Source: CAIMFV01 sp040757715 (GTDB lineage: Bacteria; Pseudomonadota; Alphaproteobacteria; Caulobacterales; Caulobacteraceae). Taken from it: a stretch of 64,000 nucleotides of DNA. The notes beneath the pieces are model-generated. The model did no database searches, had not been told where the DNA came from, and saw nothing but the letters and a program-made list of their open reading frames with translations. Each line of letters begins with the position of its first letter. The first letter of the stretch is position 1. This document shows, piece by piece, positions 53,057 through 60,311 of the stretch. Where the stretch lies: NCBI GenBank assembly GCA_040757715.1, contig JBFLWS010000002.1, positions 186,001 to 250,000 on the forward strand, written 5' to 3'. The position numbers were made by a program, and so were the translations under genes.

Positions 53057-54208
53057 TCAAAGATAGATGGCGGCGCCGGCGCCGACGTTGATCGACGCGT
53101 CCTTCAAGGTCTGGGCGATGAACGCGACCTTGGATTCGGTGAGGTGGGTGTGGAACGGCAGGGCGACGGCGCGATCAGCGACCTTTTCCGTCATCGGATA
53201 GTCGCCGCGCTTGTAGCCCGCCTCGAGATAGACGGACCGAAGATGCAGCGGCAGGGCGTAGGCCGCCGCCGTCACCTGCTCAGTCAGCAGATCATCGACA
53301 ATGGCGTCGCGGCTGGTGCGGGTGAAGCGCGTACCCAGATGCACCACGTACAAGAACCAGTGAATCTCATCGACCTCGGGCGCGACAAAGGGCGGTTTGA
53401 TGCCCTCGAACGACCGAATATATTCGCCGTAGTAGAGTTCGACCGTCTTGCGCTTGGCCAAGATGGTGTCCAGCCGCTGCAATTGGGCCAGGCCGAGGGC
53501 GGCGGCGATGTCGCTCATGCCGACTTGGTGGGCGACCACCGTCCCGCCGCTCACCGAGGCGCGCTGATCCGGTCGGCGGCCCCGGTGTCGGCGCAGGGCC
53601 GCAGCGACCAGGGGGTCGTCGGTGACCACCATGCCGCCCTCGCCGCAACTGATGGGACCCGGCTGGGAAAAGTCGAACACCGAACAGTCGCCGAAGGTGC
53701 CGACCAGGGCCCCGCGATAGCTGGAGCCGATCGCTTCGGTGGAGTCTTCGATCAGGGTCAGTCCACGCCACTCGGCCAGTTTGCGCAAGGAGGACCAAGC
53801 CGCCGGATGACCATTGGGATTTCCGCCGACAATGGCCCGGGTGCGGCTGGTGAGGCGCGGCTCGATCTTTTCCGCGACCAAGGCGCCGGACCAGTAGTCG
53901 ATGTCCGAGAACACCGGCTTGGCGCCCAGAAGGGCGATGGCGTTGACCGCCTCCCGATAGGAATAGGGCGAGGCGATCACCTCGTCTCCCGCCCCCACGC
54001 CGCAGGCCTTCAGCGCCATCATCAGCGCCATCTGGCCGCCGCAGAAGGCCACCGCATGCTCACGTCCCAGATAGGCGGCGAAGGCCTGTTCGAACGCCTG
54101 GACCCTAGGGCCGCCGGTGAGCGAGGGCAGTTGCAGCGCGGCCCGCACCGCCTCCAGTTCAGCGGAGGTGATATCGGGATCGGACAGGGGAATGGCGCCC
54201 TCGGTCAT
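53057..54208 (-). CDS. DegT/DnrJ/EryC1-fold protein lacking the PLP lysine
   Basis: 383 residues starting MTEGAIPLSDPDITSAELEAVRAAL. The fold-type I aminotransferase of the DegT family is evident (FCGGQMALMMALKACGVGAGDEVIASPYSYREAVNAI, LIEDSTEAIGSSYRG). The Schiff-base motif, F-x-F-H-x-x-K-N-I-T in ArnB, reads FDFSQPGPISCGEGG, with Gly184 (codon 53657-53659) in place of Lys. The PLP-N1 Asp and the GEGG loop stay. It cannot be a normal transaminase; it may be a lysine-independent enzyme or binding protein. Its start overlaps the DUF6129-like stop by ATGA. Sugar genes are absent around it. Confidence 0.82.
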   Translation of the reverse strand: MTEGAIPLSDPDITSAELEAVRAALQLPSLTGGPRVQAFEQAFAAYLGREHAVAFCGGQMALMMALKACGVGAGDEVIASPYSYREAVNAIALLGAKPVFSDIDYWSGALVAEKIEPRLTSRTRAIVGGNPNGHPAAWSSLRKLAEWRGLTLIEDSTEAIGSSYRGALVGTFGDCSVFDFSQPGPISCGEGGMVVTDDPLVAAALRRHRGRRPDQRASVSGGTVVAHQVGMSDIAAALGLAQLQRLDTILAKRKTVELYYGEYIRSFEGIKPPFVAPEVDEIHWFLYVVHLGTRFTRTSRDAIVDDLLTEQVTAAAYALPLHLRSVYLEAGYKRGDYPMTEKVADRAVALPFHTHLTESKVAFIAQTLKDASINVGAGAAIYL

Positions 54209-54477
54209 GCCCCCCTCCCGCGCATGGCGATCAGCACGCTGGTCGCGTGTTGCGGATCCTCGGTCAGCCGCCAGCAATGGTCGCGCCCGTCGATGAGGTG
54301 CAGATCGAATTGGGGGAAGCTGCGGAACGGCGTTTCCATGTCGATGTCGGCGGCGTCGCACCGGCTCGTCTTCAGGCCGGGGAATCGACGGCGCAGGGCG
54401 TCCAGCGGCGAGTCCGCCGGACCGCAGCCCTGCAGCACGGTCGCGATGTCCTGAATCTGGTCCGGCGACAGCGTCAT
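54205..54477 (-). CDS. Small nif-cluster protein, DUF6129-like
   Basis: 90 residues starting MTLSPDQIQDIATVLQGCGPADSPLDALRRRFPGLKTSRCDAADIDMETPFRSFPQFDLHLIDGRDHCWRL. No catalytic motif is seen; three Cys are scattered. I recall a DUF6129 family next to nifT in other diazotrophs and assign it on that basis only. It is tightly packed between nifT and the DegT-like gene, so translation is coupled. Confidence 0.65.
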   Translation of the reverse strand: MTLSPDQIQDIATVLQGCGPADSPLDALRRRFPGLKTSRCDAADIDMETPFRSFPQFDLHLIDGRDHCWRLTEDPQHATSVLIAMRGRGA

Positions 54478-54478
54478 G

Positions 54479-54688
54479 TCAGACGCTCAAACGGCGTGCT
54501 TCGACGGTGATCGGCAACTTGGTTTCCGGGGCCATCTCCGGCAGGGCCAGCACCCAGCCATTGGCCAGGGTGATCTCTCCCCCCCACATGAGCGGCGTGG
54601 TCATGGAGACGATCGGCTCTTCAAGATCCTTCTTGGCGACATAGGCCGAAAGCACGCCCTCAGCGCTCCGACGCAGCATGACCTTCAT
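54479..54688 (-). CDS. nifT: NifT/FixU protein
   Basis: 69 residues starting MKVMLRRSAEGVLSAYVAKKDLEEPIVSM, followed by WGGEITLANGWVLALPE, the NifT/FixU pattern. GGAGG lies 10 nt upstream. The function is unknown and deletion is often silent in other species. It is the first gene of an operon of five with a sigma-54 promoter. Confidence 0.92.
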   Translation of the reverse strand: MKVMLRRSAEGVLSAYVAKKDLEEPIVSMTTPLMWGGEITLANGWVLALPEMAPETKLPITVEARRLSV

Positions 54689-54738
54689 GAACCGACCACC
54701 TCCGTTTTCGGGATCCGTCGACCCCGCAAACGGAGGCG

Positions 54739-54753
54739 GCAAGCGCCATGCCA
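54739..54753 (-). promoter_or_regulatory. Sigma-54 promoter of the nifT operon
   Basis: Minus strand TGGCAT-GGCGC-TTGC, GG-N10-GC, 51 bp before nifT. Upstream there are overlapping TGTCG/TCG repeats (54796-54830) but no full TGT-N10-ACA. Confidence 0.75.
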
Positions 54754-54837
54754 TTGGAGGTTTTGCTGAAAATTCAAAGCCCTTCGCCTTGAGGGCGCCC
54801 GGACTGTCGCCCGTTTGTCGGACGTGCGTCGCAAACC

Positions 54838-55077
54838 CTACAGAGGCTGCAATTCTTCTTCGAAGCAGCCGATCACCAGGTCGTCGTTGAAGGCCACCAG
54901 ATAGATCGGCAGGTCCGCCTCGGTGTGGTGGCCGACCTGCACGATCTCGCCGATCCGACCGGCCTCGGCCAGCAGCTCCTCCTCGCCGCGTCCCGGGAAC
55001 GTGCCGTCATTATAGACCGCCGCCAGAAGGCTCACCCGCTGGCCCCATTGGTATTTCGCGATCCGTTGCTCCTGCAT
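54838..55077 (-). CDS. nifZ: NifZ domain protein (first copy)
   Basis: 79 residues. The NifZ/SH3-like core reads YQWGQRVSLLAAVYNDGTFPGRGEEELLAEAGRIGEIVQVG and ends LVAFNDDLVIGCFEEELQPL. NifZ acts in the maturation of the second P-cluster of the MoFe protein. It is the last gene of the nifB operon, 9 bp after the second nifZ. Confidence 0.85.
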   Translation of the reverse strand: MQEQRIAKYQWGQRVSLLAAVYNDGTFPGRGEEELLAEAGRIGEIVQVGHHTEADLPIYLVAFNDDLVIGCFEEELQPL

Positions 55078-55086
55078 GGCCCTTGC

Positions 55087-55383
55087 CTAGTCCTCATCGT
55101 CCTCGGGGGGCGGCGCGACAGGTTCAAGCTCCTTGCGCTTCATCCCGACCCGGTTGCCGCTCTCGATGAACTCAACGCCGTAGATGTAGAACTGCTGCAG
55201 GAAGGTGCCGATGCTGACCACGTAGCCCTCCTCGCCTTTCTTGGCCAAGACCTCGCCAATGTCCTTGCCCATGAAGGTGCCGTCGTTGCGCACCACGCGC
55301 CGGGAGCGGACCTTCTCGCCATAGCTGAAACACGGCGGGCCGTTCAGTTCGACGACGTCGCTATCGCGGCTGATGTCAGACAT
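55087..55383 (-). CDS. nifZ: NifZ domain protein (second copy)
   Basis: 98 residues. The same domain is present: FSYGEKVRSRRVVRNDGTFMGKDIGEVLAKKGEEGYVVSIGTFLQQFYIYGVEFIESGNRVGMKRKELEPV. It matches the standard NifZ more closely than its neighbour. Tandem NifZ genes suggest duplication with divided roles. Confidence 0.9.
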   Translation of the reverse strand: MSDISRDSDVVELNGPPCFSYGEKVRSRRVVRNDGTFMGKDIGEVLAKKGEEGYVVSIGTFLQQFYIYGVEFIESGNRVGMKRKELEPVAPPPEDDED

Positions 55384-55403
55384 GCTCCAGCTCCCTCGTG
55401 CGA

Positions 55404-55940
55404 TCAGTCATCGTCGGCCTCGTCGAGCCGTTCCAACACATCCAGCAACAGGCGGGCGTTCAACTTGTCGGTGGGCTCGATCTGCAGCAGCTTCTGCAGC
55501 GCGGCGCGACCCACCGCCAGATCCCCCAGTCGCATCTGCAGATAGGCGTAGGCCTTGAGAGTGAAGAGATAGAAGCGCGGGCCGATCGCCTCATAGTCCC
55601 CAAACCGGGCGTCGCCGCGGCGCACTGCCCGCCAATCCGTCGGCAGGCGATTATCCCGCGCCGCCTTCTCAAGACAGATCTCTGCGACCTCCAACGCCTC
55701 CTCCAGCCGGCCCTTGTAGAAATAGAACCGGTAGAGTCCGATCAGCACCGCGGGATGGTCGGGGGCGAGGGCGATCGCCTCCAGCAGGTGGGTCTCGGCG
55801 ACCTCATCCAGATGATAGGTCAGGCTCGCCGCCCGCAGCCGTTGCTCGGCGTCCTGGGGCAGACCGCCCCCGAGCACCGCCTCGGCCAGCAGGGCGTCGT
55901 CGTCAAACGACGAGACTTGCCGGCCGGCTTCGCGCCACAT
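55404..55940 (-). CDS. TPR-like repeat protein in the nifB operon
   Basis: 178 residues, helical. TPR-like units are HLLEAIALAPDHPAVLIGLYRFYFYKGRLEEALEVAEICLEKA and FTLKAYAYLQMRLGDLAVGRAALQKLLQIEPTDKLNA. Such repeats mediate protein-protein contacts. It probably acts as an assembly or chaperone factor; the function is not known. It lies between the HesB-like gene and nifZ with 15-20 bp gaps. Confidence 0.82.
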   Translation of the reverse strand: MWREAGRQVSSFDDDALLAEAVLGGGLPQDAEQRLRAASLTYHLDEVAETHLLEAIALAPDHPAVLIGLYRFYFYKGRLEEALEVAEICLEKAARDNRLPTDWRAVRRGDARFGDYEAIGPRFYLFTLKAYAYLQMRLGDLAVGRAALQKLLQIEPTDKLNARLLLDVLERLDEADDD

Positions 55941-55954
55941 CCCCTAGCGCTCCG

Positions 55955-56308
55955 TCAATTCGGGCGGGCGGCGTCGAGCAGGACGGCCTTCGCGGTCGGC
56001 GACGCATCGCACGTGATCGGATTGGCTGGGCTTGAGATCACGAGCCCGGCTGAGGTCGGCGTCTCCACGAAATCGATGCGCGCCCCGTCCAGCAAGAGGC
56101 GGCTTTGCGCCGGCAGGAACAGGCGCACGCCCTGCACCTCGACAACCGCCTCGCCGGCGGCGGGCTGTGCCTGGACGCTGAAGTCCGCCGCCAGGCCCTG
56201 GCAGCCGCCCGGAGACGCCAGGAGGCTGACCCCATAGCCCGGCCCGCCGTCGAAACGCAGCAGCCGCGCGAAAAACCTCGTCGCGGCGTCGGTGAGTTCA
56301 AGCTTCAT
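55955..56308 (-). CDS. Degenerate HesB/IscA-like protein
   Basis: 117 residues. The A-type carrier fold can be traced (ELTDAATRFFARLL, YGVSLLASPGGCQGLAADFSVQ, GVRLFLPAQSRLLLDGARIDFVE), but the C-terminal C-x-C is replaced by a single Cys (ANPITCDAS). It may bind a cluster differently from the intact nif IscA at 40211. Position between fdxN and the TPR gene suggests a part in NifB-co formation. Confidence 0.8.
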   Translation of the reverse strand: MKLELTDAATRFFARLLRFDGGPGYGVSLLASPGGCQGLAADFSVQAQPAAGEAVVEVQGVRLFLPAQSRLLLDGARIDFVETPTSAGLVISSPANPITCDASPTAKAVLLDAARPN

Positions 56309-56317
56309 GGACCGTCC

Positions 56318-56542
56318 TCACGCCGGCGCTTGGTAGCGCGGCTGCGAGAGGTCGATCACGCAGGTCTTGTCCACTGGGCAGACCGCCACGCACTGGGGCA
56401 CATCGAAGTGACCGATGCACTCGGTGCACTTGGCCGGGTCGATGATGAAGACGCCGCCCTTTTCGCGGATCGCCGCGTTGGGACATTCAAACTCGCACGC
56501 CGAGCACGAGGTGCACTGGGAGGCGATAATCTTGTAGGCCAT
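56318..56542 (-). CDS. fdxN: 2[4Fe-4S] ferredoxin FdxN
   Basis: 74 residues. Two clusters: CTSCSACEFECPNAAI and CTECIGHFDVPQCVAVCPVDKTC, the second with the insert typical of nif-linked FdxN. FdxN is known to support NifB-co synthesis and nitrogenase electron supply. It follows nifB with a 69-bp gap. Confidence 0.93.
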   Translation of the reverse strand: MAYKIIASQCTSCSACEFECPNAAIREKGGVFIIDPAKCTECIGHFDVPQCVAVCPVDKTCVIDLSQPRYQAPA

Positions 56543-56611
56543 GCTGGTTTCCCTCTCCGGAGATGGTGGTCGCTAAGGAGCCCCGCGTCGCGAACGCCGG
56601 GCCGTCGAAAA

Positions 56612-58186
56612 TCAGGCCGAGATGTAGGCGCCCTGACGGATGTCCGCGTCGCCGCGGGCATGGGGTGATATCTCGCCGGCCTTGATCCGGGCGAGGTAGG
56701 CCTTGAAGTAAGCCACGGCCGATTGCTCAATGAACTCATGGGCGTAGGCGTCGACGGGCTCGATACCGGCGGCGGTGAGCTCATCGCGCGGGCAGGCCCC
56801 GATCTTGGCCACGAACACCGCCGTGCAGTCGTTGATCGCCCGCACCACCGTCTCCAGCGTCTCCTCCTCGCCGAAACCGCCCTGACAGTAGAGATCCACC
56901 CGGCGGTGGCCGACGAACTTTGATCCGGAGGCGCTCAGCTCGTAGATTTGGAATTCCTTGGCGTGGCCGAAGTGCTCGTTGATCCGGCCGCCGCCCTTGG
57001 TCGCCACCGCCACCAGAATCTTCACCTGGCTCATTTCCCCGGCCAGGGCCTCGATCTCGGCCTGTTTGGCCGCGTGGGTGGCCTGCCGCTCCTGCTCCAC
57101 CAGGGCCTGGTAGGCTTGGCGGCCTTCGAGGTCGTATTCGACCTCCATCTCCATCACCTTCTCAGTGCTGAACTCGGCGCTGCGGTCTTCGCCGAGCAGG
57201 CCCACGGCGTCGGCGCGGCATTGGCGGCAATGACGCATCATGTTCATCTCGCCCTCGCAGCTGTCCTGCAGGGCTTTCAGCTCCTGCGCCGAGGGGCCGC
57301 GCTGTCCGTTCAGCCCGAACACCGTGCCATGCTCGGGCGCAGAAATGAGCGGCATGATGTTGTGCAAGAAGGCGCCGCGGGACTTCACCGCCCGATTGAC
57401 CTCCACCAGATGCTGGTCGTTGATCCCGGGGACCATCACCGAGTTGACCTTGCACAGAATGCCGCGCTCGGTGAGCATCTCGAGGCCCTGCAATTGCCGG
57501 TCGGTGAGGATCTTGGCCGCCTCCTTGCCGGTGATCCGCTTGTGGTTCCAGAAGATCCACGGATAGATTTCCGCCCCGACCTCGGGATCTGTCATGTTGA
57601 TGGTGATGGTGACGTGGTCGACGTTGAAGGCGGCGATGGCGTCCACATGGTCGGGCAGGGCCAGGCCGTTGGTCGACAGGCACAGCTTGATGTCGGGCGC
57701 GACCTTGGAGATCAGCTCGAAGGTCTTGAAGGTCTTCTGCGGATTGGCCAGCGGATCGCCGGGGCCGGCGATGCCCAGCACGGTCATCTGCGGGATGGTG
57801 GAGGCCACCGCCAGCACCTTCTTGGCCGCCTGTTCGGGGGTCAGCTTCTCGCTCACCACGCCGGGGCGAGATTCGTTGGCGCAGTCATATTTACGGTTGC
57901 AGTAATTGCACTGGATGTTGCAGGCCGGGGCCACGGCCACGTGCATGCGGGCGTAGTGGTGGTGCGCTTCTTCGCTGTAGCAGGGGTGGTTCTTCACCTT
58001 CTCCCAGATTTCAGGAGCAAGGTCGCCTGACCCGGCCGAGGATCCGCAACTGGCCTTGCCGCTGCCGCCGCTGGTTCCGCAGCCCTTGTGCTCGGCCGCG
58101 GCCTGCATCAGGGCTTCGAGGGACGCGCCCGCGCGCTCGACCGACTCCAGGGCGACGAAGTCGGATTGGTTTCCGTCCATGTCCAT
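56612..58186 (-). CDS. nifB: Radical-SAM FeMo-co core synthase NifB
   Basis: 524 residues. Radical-SAM CxxxCxxC is CNIQCNYC, extra cluster ligands include HPCYSEEAHHHYARMHV and MMRHCRQCRADA. The C-terminal NifX-like domain (KILVAVATKGGGRINEHFGHAKEFQIYEL, 390 onward) makes this the two-domain type. It builds the 8Fe-9S-C NifB-co. First gene of nifB-fdxN-HesB-TPR-nifZ-nifZ. Confidence 0.98.
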   Translation of the reverse strand: MDMDGNQSDFVALESVERAGASLEALMQAAAEHKGCGTSGGSGKASCGSSAGSGDLAPEIWEKVKNHPCYSEEAHHHYARMHVAVAPACNIQCNYCNRKYDCANESRPGVVSEKLTPEQAAKKVLAVASTIPQMTVLGIAGPGDPLANPQKTFKTFELISKVAPDIKLCLSTNGLALPDHVDAIAAFNVDHVTITINMTDPEVGAEIYPWIFWNHKRITGKEAAKILTDRQLQGLEMLTERGILCKVNSVMVPGINDQHLVEVNRAVKSRGAFLHNIMPLISAPEHGTVFGLNGQRGPSAQELKALQDSCEGEMNMMRHCRQCRADAVGLLGEDRSAEFSTEKVMEMEVEYDLEGRQAYQALVEQERQATHAAKQAEIEALAGEMSQVKILVAVATKGGGRINEHFGHAKEFQIYELSASGSKFVGHRRVDLYCQGGFGEEETLETVVRAINDCTAVFVAKIGACPRDELTAAGIEPVDAYAHEFIEQSAVAYFKAYLARIKAGEISPHARGDADIRQGAYISA

Positions 58187-58222
58187 CAGCCTGCTCGCTC
58201 CTCATTCGCCGCCCCCTGGCCG

Positions 58223-58237
58223 GCAATTGGGGCGCCA
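58223..58237 (-). promoter_or_regulatory. Sigma-54 promoter of the nifB operon
   Basis: Minus strand TGGCGC-CCCAA-TTGC, GG-N10-GC, 37 bp before nifB. The -24 has G for A. Confidence 0.7.
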
Positions 58238-58290
58238 AGCGGCGAACGCCGACGGGACAAGGGAAATGGACGATTTGGCGTCGCGGGCGC

Positions 58291-58306
58291 TGTCGCAATT
58301 TCGACA
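58291..58306. promoter_or_regulatory. NifA upstream activator site 1 of nifB
   Basis: TGTCGCAATTTCGACA, TGT-N10-ACA with perfect TGTCG/CGACA arms, 54 bp upstream of the -24. Confidence 0.8.
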
Positions 58307-58330
58307 AGGAGCAACACACCTCGCGGCGGT

Positions 58331-58346
58331 TGTTCGAAAACCGACA
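58331..58346. promoter_or_regulatory. NifA upstream activator site 2 of nifB
   Basis: TGTTCGAAAACCGACA, TGT-N10-ACA, 40 bp from site 1. The remaining 58347-58495 shows no gene and leads to the island edge. Confidence 0.75.
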
Positions 58347-58495
58347 TGCGAAGGCTCAGGCGAGACGAAATTCGACGCTTGATCCCTATGTCGGCGCGCA
58401 AAGACCCTTCGTCGGAACATCGGCCCAGCTCGCCATAGTTGGCGCCGAACCTTGACGATAGCGATGCGCCGACGCTTCTCTGCTTGACGACCTAA

Positions 58496-58672
58496 ACGCG
58501 CGGCGCGCGGCATTTGGCCCTGTTCAACCTGTCCGGCGAGGCGCAGAGCATCGCCCTGCCAAAGGGCGCCTGGCGCGACTTGCTTCGGCCTGACGACTCC
58601 GGGATCAATGGCCCTGAGGCCTTGCGCCTCGCCCCCTATGGCATGGCCTGGCTGGAGGCGCTCGACCCGTGA
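58496..58672 (+). pseudogene. Stranded C-terminus of a glycoside hydrolase (GH13-like)
   Basis: The frame is open only from 58496, just after an in-frame TAA, and reads GARHLALFNLSGEAQSIALPKGAWRDLL...LRLAPYGMAWLEALDP, the C-terminal beta-domain end of alpha-glucosidase or amylase-type enzymes. There is no start codon context or N-terminal part. Its stop overlaps the GTG of the ROK kinase by 4 bp, as in an intact sugar operon. The missing 5' part is replaced by the nif island. Confidence 0.72.
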
Positions 58673-59577
58673 CCGCTCCCCTCTATGCCGGCGTCGAGGC
58701 CGGCGGCACCAAGTTCGTCTGCGGCGCCGGGCGCGGGCCGCAGGAGATTATGCGCACGCACCGCATCCCCACCACTACGCCTGACCAGACGCTGCGGGCG
58801 ACGATCGCCTTCCTCAAGGCTTGCGAGGCTGAACTTGGCCCCATCGCCGGGCTCGGCGTGGCGAGCTTCGGGCCGCTCGACCTTGATCCCGCCTCGCCCA
58901 GCTACGGCGCCCTCACCACCACCCCCAAGCCGGGCTGGGCCGGGTTCGGTCTGCGCGCAGCCCTCGCCGAGGCCATGGGTTGCCCCGTGGCTATCGACAC
59001 CGACGTGGCCGGCGCTGGCATGGCCGAGGCCGCCCTTGGCGCGGGTCGAGGCCGCCGGTCGCTCGTCTATGTCACCGTAGGCACCGGCATCGGCGGCGCG
59101 CATATCATCGACGGCGCGCCCGTCTATGGTTGGGGGCATGCCGAGATGGGCCATATCCCCGTGCGCAAACACGCCGCCGATCACGACTTCGCCGGCGTCT
59201 GCCCCTTCCATGGGGACTGCCTGGAGGGGCTCGCCAGCGGCCCGAGCGTGCCGGCGCGGCTGGGCGCTCCCTTGCAGGACCTGAGCGCAGACGCGCCCAT
59301 CTGGGGCGTATTGGCCGACTACATCGCCCAGCTATGCCGCGCCATCACCCTGATCAGCGCGCCCGAGCGGATCATCCTCGGCGGCGGCGTAATGTCCGGC
59401 GCCGGGATGTTTCCTCGCCTGCATGAGGCCTTTCTTCGCCAGGACCGAGGCTATGTGGCGCGCCTGAACGATCTTAAGACCGTGCAGGATTATCTCGTCC
59501 CCCCCGACCTCGGCGCCGATGCGGGGCTCGCGGGCGCATTGATCCTGGCCCAGCGCGCGGCCGCCATCGGCGGATAG
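58669..59577 (+). CDS. ROK-family sugar kinase (fructokinase-like)
   Basis: 302 residues from a GTG start. ATP-binding GVEAGGTKFVCGAG, catalytic Asp in AIDTDVAGAGMAEA, GTGIGGAHIIDG, and the zinc motif HDFAGVCPFHGDCLEGLASG are intact. It phosphorylates a hexose, probably fructose or glucose. Its translation was coupled to the upstream glycoside hydrolase, of which only the tail survives, so it may now lack its original promoter. Confidence 0.9.
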   Translation: MTAPLYAGVEAGGTKFVCGAGRGPQEIMRTHRIPTTTPDQTLRATIAFLKACEAELGPIAGLGVASFGPLDLDPASPSYGALTTTPKPGWAGFGLRAALAEAMGCPVAIDTDVAGAGMAEAALGAGRGRRSLVYVTVGTGIGGAHIIDGAPVYGWGHAEMGHIPVRKHAADHDFAGVCPFHGDCLEGLASGPSVPARLGAPLQDLSADAPIWGVLADYIAQLCRAITLISAPERIILGGGVMSGAGMFPRLHEAFLRQDRGYVARLNDLKTVQDYLVPPDLGADAGLAGALILAQRAAAIGG

Positions 59578-59644
59578 CGCTATTGAATTTCCGAGCGACG
59601 CCCGCCGTAATGTAGGTCCGTGGACCGCGCCGGACGGAGGGATC

Positions 59645-60124
59645 ATGCAAGGCCCGTCTTCAACCAGGCTCGACCGCGTTCACGCCCTCGTCCTTGTCTT
59701 GGGCGCAGCCTTGATCGCCGCCTATTGGGCCGCCTATTTCCTCACCGACTGGACCAAGCCGGACTTCGTCCACGACCCCGCCATGGCCCGGCAAACCGCC
59801 GTCTATCTTGGCTTCGAGGGGGCCTTCCCCCTCCCCGACGCCTTCGTCGCCGTCTGCCTCCTGCTCGCCGGGCTCAACCTTTCGGCTGGCCGCTCGGCCG
59901 CGGTGGCGTTCGGCCTGGTGGGCGCTGGCGGACTGATGTTCCTCGCCCTCATCGACATCTTCTTCAACATCACCCAGGGCCTCTACGCCCCGGCCCTGCT
60001 GGCGCACGACCTCGGCATGCAGATGGAGGTCGTCATCAACCTCGCCTGTCTCCTTGGGGCGATCTGGACCATCAAGCGAATGTGGGGACATCCGCTGCGG
60101 TTCAGCCGCGACCAGGTCGAATAA
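59645..60124 (+). CDS. Four-helix membrane protein, unknown function
   Basis: 159 residues. Hydrophobic spans: VLVLGAALIAAYWAAYFLTDW, AFVAVCLLLAGLNLSAG, AAVAFGLVGAGGLMFLALIDIFF and MEVVINLACLLGAIWTI. Ribosome site GGAGG lies just upstream. No recognised family motif. It stands alone; the 187 bp that follow show nothing clear. Confidence 0.65.
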   Translation: MQGPSSTRLDRVHALVLVLGAALIAAYWAAYFLTDWTKPDFVHDPAMARQTAVYLGFEGAFPLPDAFVAVCLLLAGLNLSAGRSAAVAFGLVGAGGLMFLALIDIFFNITQGLYAPALLAHDLGMQMEVVINLACLLGAIWTIKRMWGHPLRFSRDQVE

Positions 60125-60311
60125 TCCGATGGCTTCGGTCTCGGCATTGATCGGATATCGCTCGGTCCCACTGTAGACGACGAAACGGCGATGGGGCTCG
60201 ACATCCTCGCAGGCATGATAGAAGTCGCGCTCAAGCTTGGGCGCCGGCGCAGGCCCCTCCCTTGCGGCGGTCCCTGATCGCGCTAAGGTTACGCCCTGAT
60301 TGGGGGCGGGC

